NCBI GenBank assembly: GCA_964451305.1
Contig: CAYVHV010000016.1
Location: 1-64,000 of the forward strand
Direction: 5' to 3'
Origin: SHLQ01 sp964451305
GTDB taxonomy: Bacteria > Actinomycetota > Acidimicrobiia > Acidimicrobiales > SHLQ01
DNA length: 64,000 nt
Shown here: positions 1 through 7,670 of the stretch, piece after piece
Layout: every line of letters starts with the position of its first letter
How positions within the stretch are numbered: the first letter of the stretch is position 1
Translations under genes and position numbers: made by a program
Notes under the pieces: generated by a model
The model's input: the letters and a program-made list of their open reading frames with translations, nothing else
Told to the model about the DNA's origin: nothing
Database searches by the model: none

Positions 1-37
1 TTCGTCGCCAGTAGAGAGCCCACGGACAACCGATCCA

Positions 38-79
38 CAGCCGTAAGGCTGCGCAGAACAGCCGTAAGGCTGCGACCAA
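38..79. repeat. Two tandem 21-bp hairpin repeats
   Basis: Positions 38-58 and 59-79 are near-identical 21-bp units. Each contains a perfect 5-bp stem, CAGCC/GGCTG, closed by a GTAA tetraloop (38-51 and 59-72). They lie directly before the HNH remnant and put stop codons in its reading frame. They may be a small REP-like element or the scar of a decayed upstream coding region. No function can be assigned. Confidence 0.6.
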
Positions 80-85
80 CCATGC

Positions 86-754
86 ATGGTCTTCACCGGC
101 ACACTCTCCAACATCACCAACAACCCCGAACTATTGGCCGAATGGGAAACCGAGCTCGTCGGTACCGGTATCGTCCCGACCGCTGTCGCTAGCTACTACC
201 GGTGCATCAGCGAATTCGCCGGGCAACTCCTCAACGCCCACGGTGAAGTCCTGTGGCACGGGCGTTCCAAACGGCGAGCTACCCCCGGACAATGGGTCGC
301 CCTCGTCGTCAGAGACCGCGGATGCATCCGCTGCAACACAGGCGCACACCGCTGTGAAGCCCACCATCTGGTTCCGTTCAGCGCACCAGCCAAAGGCGAA
401 ACCAACATCGATGACATGGTCCTGTTACGCGTTGACTGTCACCACTGGATCCACGAAACCAACACCACCATCATCATCTGGAACCCAGGCACCAGCACAT
501 GGCAATACCGCAACGCCCGATGGGAAAACAAGCAAAGAAACGGCCCCCACCCGGTGAGTTCACGCGCCAACAACCACCCGAATCGTCCCAACACCTGCCA
601 CCTCCAGCGCCACGGCCTCGGTCCGTCGAAAACCTACAAAATCCGCTGCGGACTTGAGGTTGGATTACTTCGGCCTGCCCCACAACGCACTGGTGGCTCC
701 CAGCGCGTGCAGGATCTCACGGCCAAGGGCTGTGAACCGTTGGAATCCTCCTAG
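86..754 (+). pseudogene. DUF222/HNH endonuclease remnant (C-terminal part only)
   Basis: The open frame encodes the C-terminal HNH nuclease portion typical of actinobacterial DUF222-HNH proteins. It has a GRSKRRATPGQ segment near residues 59-69, a Cys-x2-Cys pair at 80/83, HH at 93-94 and a C-HHWIH cluster near 118-123. Intact family members are usually around 400-500 residues with a DUF222 domain before HNH. Here no DUF222 sequence is visible, and the same frame is closed just upstream by stops inside the 21-bp hairpin repeats. After about residue 155 the translation stops looking family-like. The gene is probably a decayed copy, a common fate in this multi-copy family. The alternative is a short free-standing HNH protein, but no ribosome-binding site is seen before the ATG at 86. 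Confidence 0.6.
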
Positions 755-864
755 GATGCGAGATGCTGTTCGTGCAGCAGGGGTCGATTCGTCGATCGTG
801 CGCACGTGCCCACCGCCAGTTGCCCCGACTTCGGAGAGGTTGAGGCAAGCCCAAGATCTAACAC

Positions 865-904
865 CAATTTTGCGCTGTTATCAGCCTCGCGAAATTGCGC
901 AATT
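865..904 (+). promoter_or_regulatory. ettA leader hairpin and overlapping palindrome
   Basis: A 10-bp stem (865-874 with 888-897, one G-T wobble, 13-nt loop) lies 22 nt before the ettA start. The 3' arm overlaps a perfect 12-bp palindrome, AATTGCGCAATT, at 893-904. The two structures share bases and cannot form together. That resembles the alternative folds of translation-linked attenuators, but there is no T-run, so a regulatory role is inference only. Confidence 0.3.
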
Positions 905-919
905 ACGGAGAATCCTGCC

Positions 920-2593
920 ATGAGCGCTCAGTACATCTACACGATGCACAAGTTGTCCAAGTTCATTCCGCCCGACCGTGACATCCTCAAAGAGGTCTCG
1001 CTGTCGTTCATTCCGGGCGCAAAGATTGGCGTGCTCGGAGCGAACGGCGCCGGTAAATCCACCGTGCTGCGAATCATGGCCGGACTCGACGACGACTACA
1101 CCGGTGAAGCTCGTTTGACCGACGGCTACACCGTTGGCCTCCTCGAACAGGAACCGCAGCTCGACGACACGAAGACCGTTCATGAGAACGTGATGGACGG
1201 CGTGGGCGAGATCGCTGCGCTGCTCACCGAGTACGACGAGGTGCTCGCAGGCTGGTCCGATCCCGACGCTGATTTCGAGAAACTCGGGGACCGGCAAGCA
1301 TCGCTCGAAAAGCAGATCGAAGCCGCCGGCGCATGGGACCTCAAGCGCACGGTCGAGATCGCAAGCGATGCCCTCCGCCTGCCGCCTGGCGACGCTGAGG
1401 TGACGAACCTGTCCGGCGGTGAACGACGCCGCGTTGCACTCGCCCGGCTCTTGCTGTCGCGCCCTGACCTTCTCCTCCTCGACGAACCGACCAACCATCT
1501 CGACGCCGAGTCGGTTGCCTGGCTCGAACGCTTCCTTCAGGACTACGAAGGCACCGTCGTGGCCATTACTCACGATCGCTACTTCCTCGACAACGCTGCC
1601 CAATGGATTCTCGAAATCGACCATGGCCGGTGCTACCCATTCGAAGGCAACTACACCGCGTGGCTTGAGAACAAACAGGAACGGCTCAAGCAAGAGTCCC
1701 GCACCGACGCTGTGCGCAAGAAGACCATCGCACGCGAGCTCGAGTGGGTTCGCATGGCACCTAAGGCACGCCAGTCGAAGGGCAAGGCGCGTCTCGCTGC
1801 GTACGACAAGCTCGTCAACGAACAGAAGGAAGCCGAGCAGCGCGCTGGCGAACTGCAGATCCAGATTCCAGCAAACAATCGTCTCGGCGATGTCGTCATC
1901 GAGTTCGATGGAGTCTCCAAGGCCTTCGATGAGAAGTTCCTGATCGATGACCTCTCGTTCAGCCTTCCTCCCGCTGGCATCGTCGGTGTTATCGGCGCAA
2001 ACGGTGCGGGTAAGACCACGCTGTTCAAGATGATCACCGGCGATGAGCAACCCGACGAGGGCGACATCACGATCGGTTCCACCGTCGAGCTCGGGTATGT
2101 CGACCAAAGCCGCGATGCCCTCGACCCCGAAGCGACGGTCTTCGACGAGATCAGCGGTGGCCATGACTTCCTCTATCTCGGCAAGCGAGAAGTGAACTCG
2201 CGGTCCTACGTTGCATCGTTCAACTTCCGCGGCGGAGACCAGACCAAAAAGGTCGGTGTTCTCTCCGGTGGTGAACGCAACCGTGTGCATCTTTCAAAGG
2301 TGCTCAAATCCGGTGCGAACCTACTCATGCTCGACGAGCCCACAAACGACCTCGACGTCGAAACGCTCCAAGCGCTCGAAGCTGGCCTTGAGGAGTACCC
2401 CGGGTGTGCCGTGGTGATCTCTCACGATCGTTGGTTCCTCGACCGTGTCGCCACACACATTCTCGCATTCGAGGGCGACTCACAGGTCCGTTGGTTCGAA
2501 GGCAACTTCAGCGACTACGAGGCCTTCCGTAAGAAGGAACTGGGCGACAAAGCAGGCCCAACTCGAATCAAATACAAGCCGCTCGCTCGGTAG
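920..2593 (+). CDS. ettA: Energy-dependent translational throttle protein EttA (ABC-F ATPase)
   Basis: This cytosolic ABC-F protein binds the ribosomal E site and couples translation to the ATP/ADP ratio in studied homologues. The 557 residues match the EttA length of about 555. Two ABC cassettes are visible: Walker A GANGAGKST at 40-48 with an LSGGERRRVAL signature, and a second GANGAGKTT with LSGGERNRVHL. Each has a DEPTNHLD- or DEPTNDLD-type Walker B. A charged linker between the cassettes is typical of ABC-F. There are no membrane segments. The ATG at 920 is preceded by GGAG at 907-910. The frame stays open upstream to 806, but that extension has no family similarity. The neighbour downstream is convergent. 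Confidence 0.95.
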   Translation: MSAQYIYTMHKLSKFIPPDRDILKEVSLSFIPGAKIGVLGANGAGKSTVLRIMAGLDDDYTGEARLTDGYTVGLLEQEPQLDDTKTVHENVMDGVGEIAALLTEYDEVLAGWSDPDADFEKLGDRQASLEKQIEAAGAWDLKRTVEIASDALRLPPGDAEVTNLSGGERRRVALARLLLSRPDLLLLDEPTNHLDAESVAWLERFLQDYEGTVVAITHDRYFLDNAAQWILEIDHGRCYPFEGNYTAWLENKQERLKQESRTDAVRKKTIARELEWVRMAPKARQSKGKARLAAYDKLVNEQKEAEQRAGELQIQIPANNRLGDVVIEFDGVSKAFDEKFLIDDLSFSLPPAGIVGVIGANGAGKTTLFKMITGDEQPDEGDITIGSTVELGYVDQSRDALDPEATVFDEISGGHDFLYLGKREVNSRSYVASFNFRGGDQTKKVGVLSGGERNRVHLSKVLKSGANLLMLDEPTNDLDVETLQALEAGLEEYPGCAVVISHDRWFLDRVATHILAFEGDSQVRWFEGNFSDYEAFRKKELGDKAGPTRIKYKPLAR

Positions 2594-2620
2594 AGCAGGT
2601 TCGCTACACGCTGGCGACGA

Positions 2621-3406
2621 CTACGCGAGCGCTGCGGCCATGACGATGTTGTCCTGTCCGCCGGGGTAACCATCGACTCCGCGAAGCGCCAAGCTCATCA
2701 CGCCGTTGACCACGTCGAGCGGAACAAAGTTCTTTTCCCGGGCGATCTCATGGATGTGGCTGGGCTGCACCGAAGTCTGTTCGTGGCGGTAGTGACAACC
2801 ATCGATTCCATCGGTATAGACAAGGATGAGTTCGCCAGGCTCGGCCGCGAACGAGAACTGGCCACCGTGGCGCAACGACCCGCGTTGACGAGCGCTGACG
2901 AACCGGCTGTCGTGCGGGTTGACGCGTCTCGGCACGCGATCCGGTCCAGCGATTGCGAGCGTTGAATCGCCCCACGAGAGACCGAAACCCGTACCTGATT
3001 CACGATCGTAGGCAGCGACGAGAAGCGTCGTCTCCGAGTCGGTACGAGCAGGATCGCCTTGACGAAGGAACTCGACCATCTGCTGGAGGTGATCGAGGTT
3101 GTTCGGACGCACCTTCTCCCAGATGTCGTGTAGGCGACTGATGAGCATGTGACTCGACTCAGGTCCGTAGTGGGCATCGGCCACAGCCAAACCAATCCAG
3201 TCCGGAGCCGCAATAAGGCAGAGCGCGTCCTCGTTGTCGACGTCAGCGTCGTACTTCCACTGCTTGCTTGGCGAGTCTTCGTCAGCGCCAACGGTGATAC
3301 CAGCAGCGGCTTCACTGCCAACGCCGGTCGAGCTGATCGTGCCGTAGGTGCTGAAGTCTTCGCCGAGCAAACGGAGGCGGCCGAGTCGTGGATCAGGCTC
3401 AGTCAT
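2621..3406 (-). CDS. PP2C-like serine/threonine phosphatase family protein
   Basis: The 261-residue protein carries a compact set of PP2C-like motifs: NEDA around residue 58, VADAHYG around 74 (equivalent to the metal-binding VADGMGG), YTDGIDG around 198 and GGQDNIVMAA near the C-terminus. These provide the acidic residues that bind two metal ions in PP2C enzymes. The usual DG of motif 2 is DA here, so metal binding may be altered and activity is not certain. No membrane segment or signal peptide is present, so it should be cytosolic. The ATG at 3406 has a TANNNT element at 3415-3420 and no Shine-Dalgarno sequence, so the mRNA may be nearly leaderless. The substrate is unknown. Confidence 0.65.
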   Translation of the reverse strand: MTEPDPRLGRLRLLGEDFSTYGTISSTGVGSEAAAGITVGADEDSPSKQWKYDADVDNEDALCLIAAPDWIGLAVADAHYGPESSHMLISRLHDIWEKVRPNNLDHLQQMVEFLRQGDPARTDSETTLLVAAYDRESGTGFGLSWGDSTLAIAGPDRVPRRVNPHDSRFVSARQRGSLRHGGQFSFAAEPGELILVYTDGIDGCHYRHEQTSVQPSHIHEIAREKNFVPLDVVNGVMSLALRGVDGYPGGQDNIVMAAALA

Positions 3407-3414
3407 CAGACATG

Positions 3415-3420
3415 AGTGTA
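3415..3420 (-). promoter_or_regulatory. Putative -10 element (TACACT), PP2C-like gene
   Basis: TACACT on the minus strand ends 8 nt before the ATG at 3406. It fits the TANNNT form used by other leaderless genes in this window. No clear -35 box is seen. Confidence 0.35.
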
Positions 3421-3511
3421 GAGCGATAGCCGAAGTGGTTGTTCGATACAGGAGCGGTGTTTCGCCACGGGCCAGCAGTAGGCTCGCGTGACACGCCCGA
3501 TTGAGTAAACG

Positions 3512-3763
3512 TCAGTCGATCGGCTTGCCGAATGGCTGCTTTGCTTCCTTGTAGCAGTCAGCGTGGAAGTGCTCGACGCGTACCCACTTGTTCTTCTCGT
3601 ACACGTTGCAGATGACCTGCTGATGACGCATCTTTGCTTGGAACTTGACTCGTTCGCCGCAGTGCATGCAGTCAACTTGACTACCTGGTTCTACGAGTCG
3701 GGTCACCGCGCGGCTCACCTTCTTAATCTTGACGGGTTTGCCGGATGCTGCAGTCTTTGCCAT
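3512..3763 (-). CDS. Small conserved Cys/His protein, possible zinc ribbon
   Basis: The 83-residue basic protein has a CMHCG knuckle near residue 32 followed by RHQQVIC and HFHADCYKE. Together these give a CxxC plus C/H/C arrangement that could hold one zinc ion. I do not recognise a named family. A Lys/Arg-rich N-terminus and the metal-binding knuckle fit a nucleic-acid or protein binding role, which is inference. The ATG at 3763 is preferred. A TTG at 3772 would add three residues and neither start has a strong ribosome-binding site. It stands alone between the PP2C-like gene and cysC. Confidence 0.6.
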   Translation of the reverse strand: MAKTAASGKPVKIKKVSRAVTRLVEPGSQVDCMHCGERVKFQAKMRHQQVICNVYEKNKWVRVEHFHADCYKEAKQPFGKPID

Positions 3764-3825
3764 ACCGACCAATCGGCATCCGTTGGTCAGATTTAAGGTC
3801 TACGCACCTATTTGAGGCGAACGAT

Positions 3826-4413
3826 CTACGCCGTCAACATGGCGAGGACCATCTCGGCCATCGCTGCTGGGTCACCCACATCGGGGCTGAGCACGAGGTC
3901 GGGGTCAACGGGAGCTTCGTAGGGGTCGGAGATCCCCGTGAAGTTCTCGATCTTGCCTTCACGAGCAAGCTTGTACAGACCTTTTGGGTCTCGCTCCTCG
4001 GCGGTCTCCAATGGGGTATCCATAAAGACCTCGAAGAACGGCACATCGGCTGCATTGTGAATCTCGCGAGCTCGCTCGCGACCAGCACGGTACGGACTCA
4101 CGAGCGGCACGAGGGCAACGACACCTGCATCTGCGAACAGGCGGGCCACTTCACTCACTCGGCGGACGTTCTCATTGCGATCGTCGGTGGTGAAACCAAG
4201 ATCGGCGTTAATGCCATGGCGAAGGTTGTCACCATCGAGCATGTAGGTGGGCTGCTTTTTTTCGACGAGCAAGCGCTCGACTTCTACAGCAACCGTGGAC
4301 TTGCCCGACCCGGACAATCCGGTGAACCAAATAGTTGCACCGGAAAGTCCGAGATGGGACCAGCGTTCTGAACGGTCGAAGTGACCTGGATGCCAAACGA
4401 CGTTCTCGGTCAT
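3826..4413 (-). CDS. cysC: Adenylyl-sulfate kinase (APS kinase)
   Basis: CysC phosphorylates adenosine 5'-phosphosulfate with ATP to give PAPS, the second step of sulfate activation. The 195 residues match the stand-alone enzyme. The P-loop GLSGSGKST is at 32-40, followed by the family hallmarks LDGDNLRHGI, RRVSEVARLFADAG and the FTGISDPYEAP region that shapes the APS site. It is the third gene of a cysD-cysN-cysC operon, 2 nt after the cysN stop, so it is probably translated together with the ATP sulfurylase subunits. It is a separate polypeptide here, unlike the CysNC fusions of many other bacteria. Confidence 0.95.
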   Translation of the reverse strand: MTENVVWHPGHFDRSERWSHLGLSGATIWFTGLSGSGKSTVAVEVERLLVEKKQPTYMLDGDNLRHGINADLGFTTDDRNENVRRVSEVARLFADAGVVALVPLVSPYRAGRERAREIHNAADVPFFEVFMDTPLETAEERDPKGLYKLAREGKIENFTGISDPYEAPVDPDLVLSPDVGDPAAMAEMVLAMLTA

Positions 4414-4415
4414 AG

Positions 4416-5675
4416 TTATCCGGCCGATTCGCCGAGAATCATGCCAGCGGCAACCGTGCTGTTCGTTGCCTCATCGACGAGGACGAAACTTCCGGTCTCC
4501 CGGTTGCGACGGTACTCATCAACAAACAACGGAAGCGTCGAGCGGAAGCTGATGCGACCAATCTCGTTGAGTGTGATCTCCGTTGCTTCTTCATCGCGAT
4601 GCAACGTGTTGATGTCGAGACGGTAGTTGATGTCCTTGATCATGACGCGACCCGTTCGGGACGTGTGCTTGATCGCGTACTTCTTACGAGGCGAGAGCGT
4701 CTGCGTTTCGTCCATCCAACACACCATTGCGTCGATGTCTTGTGACACGATCGGCTGGTTGTTTGGGCGGCAGATCATGTCGCCACGGCTGATATCGATC
4801 TCGTCATCGAGACGGATCGTGACCGCCATTGGCGCAAATGCCTCATCGACAGGACCATCGAGGGTGTCGATCGACTTGATGGTGGATTCGAATCCGCTCG
4901 GCAGGACGACAACGTCGTCGCCTGGCTTCATGACGCCACCAGCAACCGAACCGGCGTAGCCACGGTAGTCGTGGTACTCGTCGCTCATTGGGCGGATCAC
5001 GTATTGCACAGGGAAACGCACATCGACCATGTTTCGGTCAGATGCGGTGTGCAACGTCTCGAGGTGGCTCAACAGTGTCGGCCCGTCGTACCAATCCATG
5101 TTCTCTGACTTGTCGACGACGTTGTCGCCGGCGAGAGCCGAAACTGGAATGAAGGAAAGGTCGGGTACGTCCAGACGCATCGCGAACTCGCGGAACTCCT
5201 CACGAACCTCGTTGAAGGTCTCTTCGGAGTAGTCGACGAGATCCATCTTGTTCACGCAGACCACGATGTGTGGGATGCGAAGCAGCGACGCGATGAAGCT
5301 ATGGCGTCGGCTCTGCTCGATAACGCCGTTGCGGGCGTCGATCAAGATCAGCGCCACGTCGGCGGTCGATGCACCGGTGACCATGTTGCGGGTGTACTGG
5401 GTGTGACCGGGGGTATCGGCGATGATGAACTTGCGCTTTGGCGTTGCGAAGTAGCGGTAGGCAACATCGATCGTAATGCCCTGCTCGCGCTCGGCGCGAA
5501 GGCCATCGGTAAGCAGCGACAAGTCGATCTCCATGCCACGCTTCTCGGAAGCCTTGACAGTGGACTCGAGTTGGTCCTCAAAAATTGCTTTTGAATCGTA
5601 GAGCAGGCGGCCGATGAGGGTCGACTTTCCGTCGTCTACTGAGCCCGCCGTAGCGAAGCGAAGAATCTCTGACAT
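4416..5675 (-). CDS. cysN: Sulfate adenylyltransferase subunit 1 (GTPase)
   Basis: CysN is the GTPase subunit that, with CysD, drives synthesis of APS from ATP and sulfate. The 419 residues include the P-loop GSVDDGKST at 11-19, the switch DTPGHTQYTRNM near residue 90 and the guanine-specificity motif NKMD near 142, then EF-Tu-like beta-barrel domains. There is no C-terminal kinase domain, consistent with the separate cysC gene that follows. The start codon overlaps the cysD stop by one base (TAATG), which suggests translational coupling. Confidence 0.95.
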   Translation of the reverse strand: MSEILRFATAGSVDDGKSTLIGRLLYDSKAIFEDQLESTVKASEKRGMEIDLSLLTDGLRAEREQGITIDVAYRYFATPKRKFIIADTPGHTQYTRNMVTGASTADVALILIDARNGVIEQSRRHSFIASLLRIPHIVVCVNKMDLVDYSEETFNEVREEFREFAMRLDVPDLSFIPVSALAGDNVVDKSENMDWYDGPTLLSHLETLHTASDRNMVDVRFPVQYVIRPMSDEYHDYRGYAGSVAGGVMKPGDDVVVLPSGFESTIKSIDTLDGPVDEAFAPMAVTIRLDDEIDISRGDMICRPNNQPIVSQDIDAMVCWMDETQTLSPRKKYAIKHTSRTGRVMIKDINYRLDINTLHRDEEATEITLNEIGRISFRSTLPLFVDEYRRNRETGSFVLVDEATNSTVAAGMILGESAG

Positions 5676-6580
5676 TAGAAGTAGCCCTCTTTCTTGCGAT
5701 CTTCCATTGCAGCTTCCGACGTACGGTCGTCAGCTCGGGTCGCGCCACGCTCGGTCTTACGAGTTGCAGCAACCTCGGCAATAATCTTTTCGACGGTGTC
5801 GGCGTCGGACTCGACCGCACCGGTAATCGTCATGTCGCCAACCGTTCGGTAGCGCACGGTCTCTTCGAAGTACTCTTCGCCTTCCATAAGGTCGACCCAT
5901 TCGCTCTTGGCAAGGAGCATGCCATCGCGTTCGAATACGGTGCGCTTGTGCGAGTAGTAAATCTCGGGGATCGCGACCTCGTCGTGGGCGATGTACTGCC
6001 AGATGTCGAGCTCGGTCCAGTTCGAGATCGGGAACACGCGAATGTGTTCACCCATCTTGATGCGGCCGTTGTAGAGGTTCCAAAGTTCAGGGCGCTGAGC
6101 TTTTGGATCCCACTGACCAAAGTCATCACGGAACGAGTAGACGCGCTCTTTTGCGCGAGCCTTCTCTTCGTCGCGTCGAGCGCCACCGAATAGCGCATCG
6201 AAGCGATGCTCTTCAATCGCGTTGAGCAACGTCGGGATCTGCTGGCGGTTGCGAGACGCACGCGGCCCGCTGTCGTCGGTTGCAAGCCCCTGGTCAACCG
6301 CTTCCTGAACAGATGCGACGATCAACTTGATGCCGAGCTCTTCAGAACGACGATCACGGAAGTTGATGACCTCTGGGAAGTTGTGCCCGGTATCGATGTG
6401 CAACATCGGGAACGGGATCTTCGCGGGGTGAAATGCCTTCTCTGCGAGACGAAGCATCACGATGGAGTCCTTGCCTCCTGAGAACATCAGTGCAGGATTT
6501 TCGAACTCCGCAGCCACTTCACGCATAATGTGAATTGACTCCGCTTCGAGTTCCCTCAAATGGGATAGCTCGTAGGACAT
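5675..6580 (-). CDS. cysD: Sulfate adenylyltransferase subunit 2
   Basis: CysD is the catalytic ATP sulfurylase subunit of the PP-loop family. The 301 residues include the pyrophosphate-binding loop SGGKDS at 34-39, the HIDTGHNFPEV segment and the Arg-rich RRDEEKARAKER region. It is the first gene of cysD-cysN-cysC. AGGAG lies 11 nt upstream of the ATG. The 124-bp gap to divergent cysQ (6581-6704) must hold promoters for both directions, but I cannot fix boxes there. No PAPS or APS reductase is present in the window, so the fate of the PAPS is not shown. Confidence 0.95.
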   Translation of the reverse strand: MSYELSHLRELEAESIHIMREVAAEFENPALMFSGGKDSIVMLRLAEKAFHPAKIPFPMLHIDTGHNFPEVINFRDRRSEELGIKLIVASVQEAVDQGLATDDSGPRASRNRQQIPTLLNAIEEHRFDALFGGARRDEEKARAKERVYSFRDDFGQWDPKAQRPELWNLYNGRIKMGEHIRVFPISNWTELDIWQYIAHDEVAIPEIYYSHKRTVFERDGMLLAKSEWVDLMEGEEYFEETVRYRTVGDMTITGAVESDADTVEKIIAEVAATRKTERGATRADDRTSEAAMEDRKKEGYF

Positions 6581-6704
6581 ATTTGCGCTTGCTCCTCTTC
6601 AGCGAACCTTCAGTAAGTAGATCGGCATGCCGACACGTACCCTGAGCGCTCAAGTCTGATCTCTAGTAATTCCGCCGAAACGAAAGTGTAGATCGCAACC
6701 TCCC

Positions 6705-7469
6705 ATGAAATCTGTGACGCATGACGACCATCTCGAAGCCGCCCGCATCGCTACCGCTGCGGGTGAGCTTTTGCTCTCAATTCGTGACGAAATGGCGTCA
6801 CGAGGAGCCGATTCGAAAGAAATGAAAGATGAGGGTGACCGTCGGTCGCACGAGTTCATCATGGAAGAGCTACGTCGTGTACGCCCTGACGATGCCATCT
6901 TGTCCGAAGAAGGGAAAGATGCAAAAGAACGATTGACAGCCGATCGCACATGGATTGTGGACCCGGTCGATGGGACTAGAGAGTTCTCCGAGCCACCTCG
7001 AACGGACTGGGCTGTCCACGTCGCCATGGTGATCGACGGCGAGCCAGTCGTCGGTGCCGTTGCTCTTCCGGGACTCGGAATCACGCTTTCGACCGCCGAT
7101 CCGGTCAAGATGCCAAAGACCGGCGCCACTCCCCCACGCATGATCGTCAGCCGAAGCCGTCCACCGGCGGCAGCACTTGCGGTGGCTGAAAGCCTTGGCG
7201 CGGAACTCGTCGAGATGGGCTCGGCGGGAGCAAAGGCGATGTCGGTGGTTCGTGGTGAATCAGAGATGTATGCCCACTCCGGCGGACAGTACGAATGGGA
7301 TTCGTGCGCACCGGTCGCAGTGGCACTCGCCGCAGGTCTTCATTGCAGCCGCATCGACGGCAGCCCAATGACGTACAACCACGACGACCCATACCTTCCC
7401 GACCTGCTTATCTGCCGCCCCGAGCACGCTGAAGCGGCGCTTGAGGCACTTGCGAACGTCGAGCACTAA
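6705..7469 (+). CDS. cysQ: 3'(2'),5'-bisphosphate nucleotidase CysQ
   Basis: CysQ hydrolyses PAP, the by-product of PAPS use, to AMP. The 254-residue protein is in the inositol-monophosphatase fold family. It shows the metal-binding SEEGKD near 67-72, DPVDGT at 86-91 and a C-terminal WDSCAP segment carrying the third acidic ligand. Divergent placement beside cysDNC supports the PAP role over inositol phosphate hydrolysis. The ATG at 6705 has no Shine-Dalgarno-like sequence before it. A hairpin follows the stop by 3 nt. Confidence 0.88.
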   Translation: MKSVTHDDHLEAARIATAAGELLLSIRDEMASRGADSKEMKDEGDRRSHEFIMEELRRVRPDDAILSEEGKDAKERLTADRTWIVDPVDGTREFSEPPRTDWAVHVAMVIDGEPVVGAVALPGLGITLSTADPVKMPKTGATPPRMIVSRSRPPAAALAVAESLGAELVEMGSAGAKAMSVVRGESEMYAHSGGQYEWDSCAPVAVALAAGLHCSRIDGSPMTYNHDDPYLPDLLICRPEHAEAALEALANVEH

Positions 7470-7472
7470 TCA

Positions 7473-7492
7473 CTAGCGCGTGGCTGCGCTAG
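7473..7492 (+). terminator. Hairpin after cysQ
   Basis: Perfect 7-bp stem CTAGCGC/GCGCTAG with a 6-nt loop, starting 3 nt after the cysQ stop. There is no T-run, so it may act as a Rho-independent-like terminator or only protect the mRNA end. Confidence 0.45.
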
Positions 7493-7606
7493 GGCTTGGG
7501 CTGTCGATGGTACGGTCATGGCCGTTCGGATCATGAACAAAACGCCTCATGAACCGACGGAACGTAAAGAAGCACAATTAGTGTGACGGCGGTTACAAAT
7601 ATGTGT

Positions 7607-7652
7607 GGTCAACGGCGATCACTCATACATCGATATGCGGTCAACGGCGATC
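7607..7652 (+). promoter_or_regulatory. Pair of 14-bp direct repeats upstream of glutamate dehydrogenase
   Basis: GGTCAACGGCGATC occurs exactly at 7607-7620 and again at 7639-7652, start to start 32 bp, about three helical turns. The second copy ends 4 nt before the GGAGGT ribosome-binding site. Identical repeats on one DNA face suggest a binding site for a regulator of the dehydrogenase gene. The factor is unknown. Confidence 0.4.
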
Positions 7653-7670
7653 GCATGGAGGTACGACAAT

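Noticed and set aside
881..2290. 469-residue open frame on the minus strand opposite ettA
   Set aside because: It is a shadow of the high-GC ettA coding frame. No recognisable domain or ribosome-binding site, while the plus strand has full ABC-F motifs.
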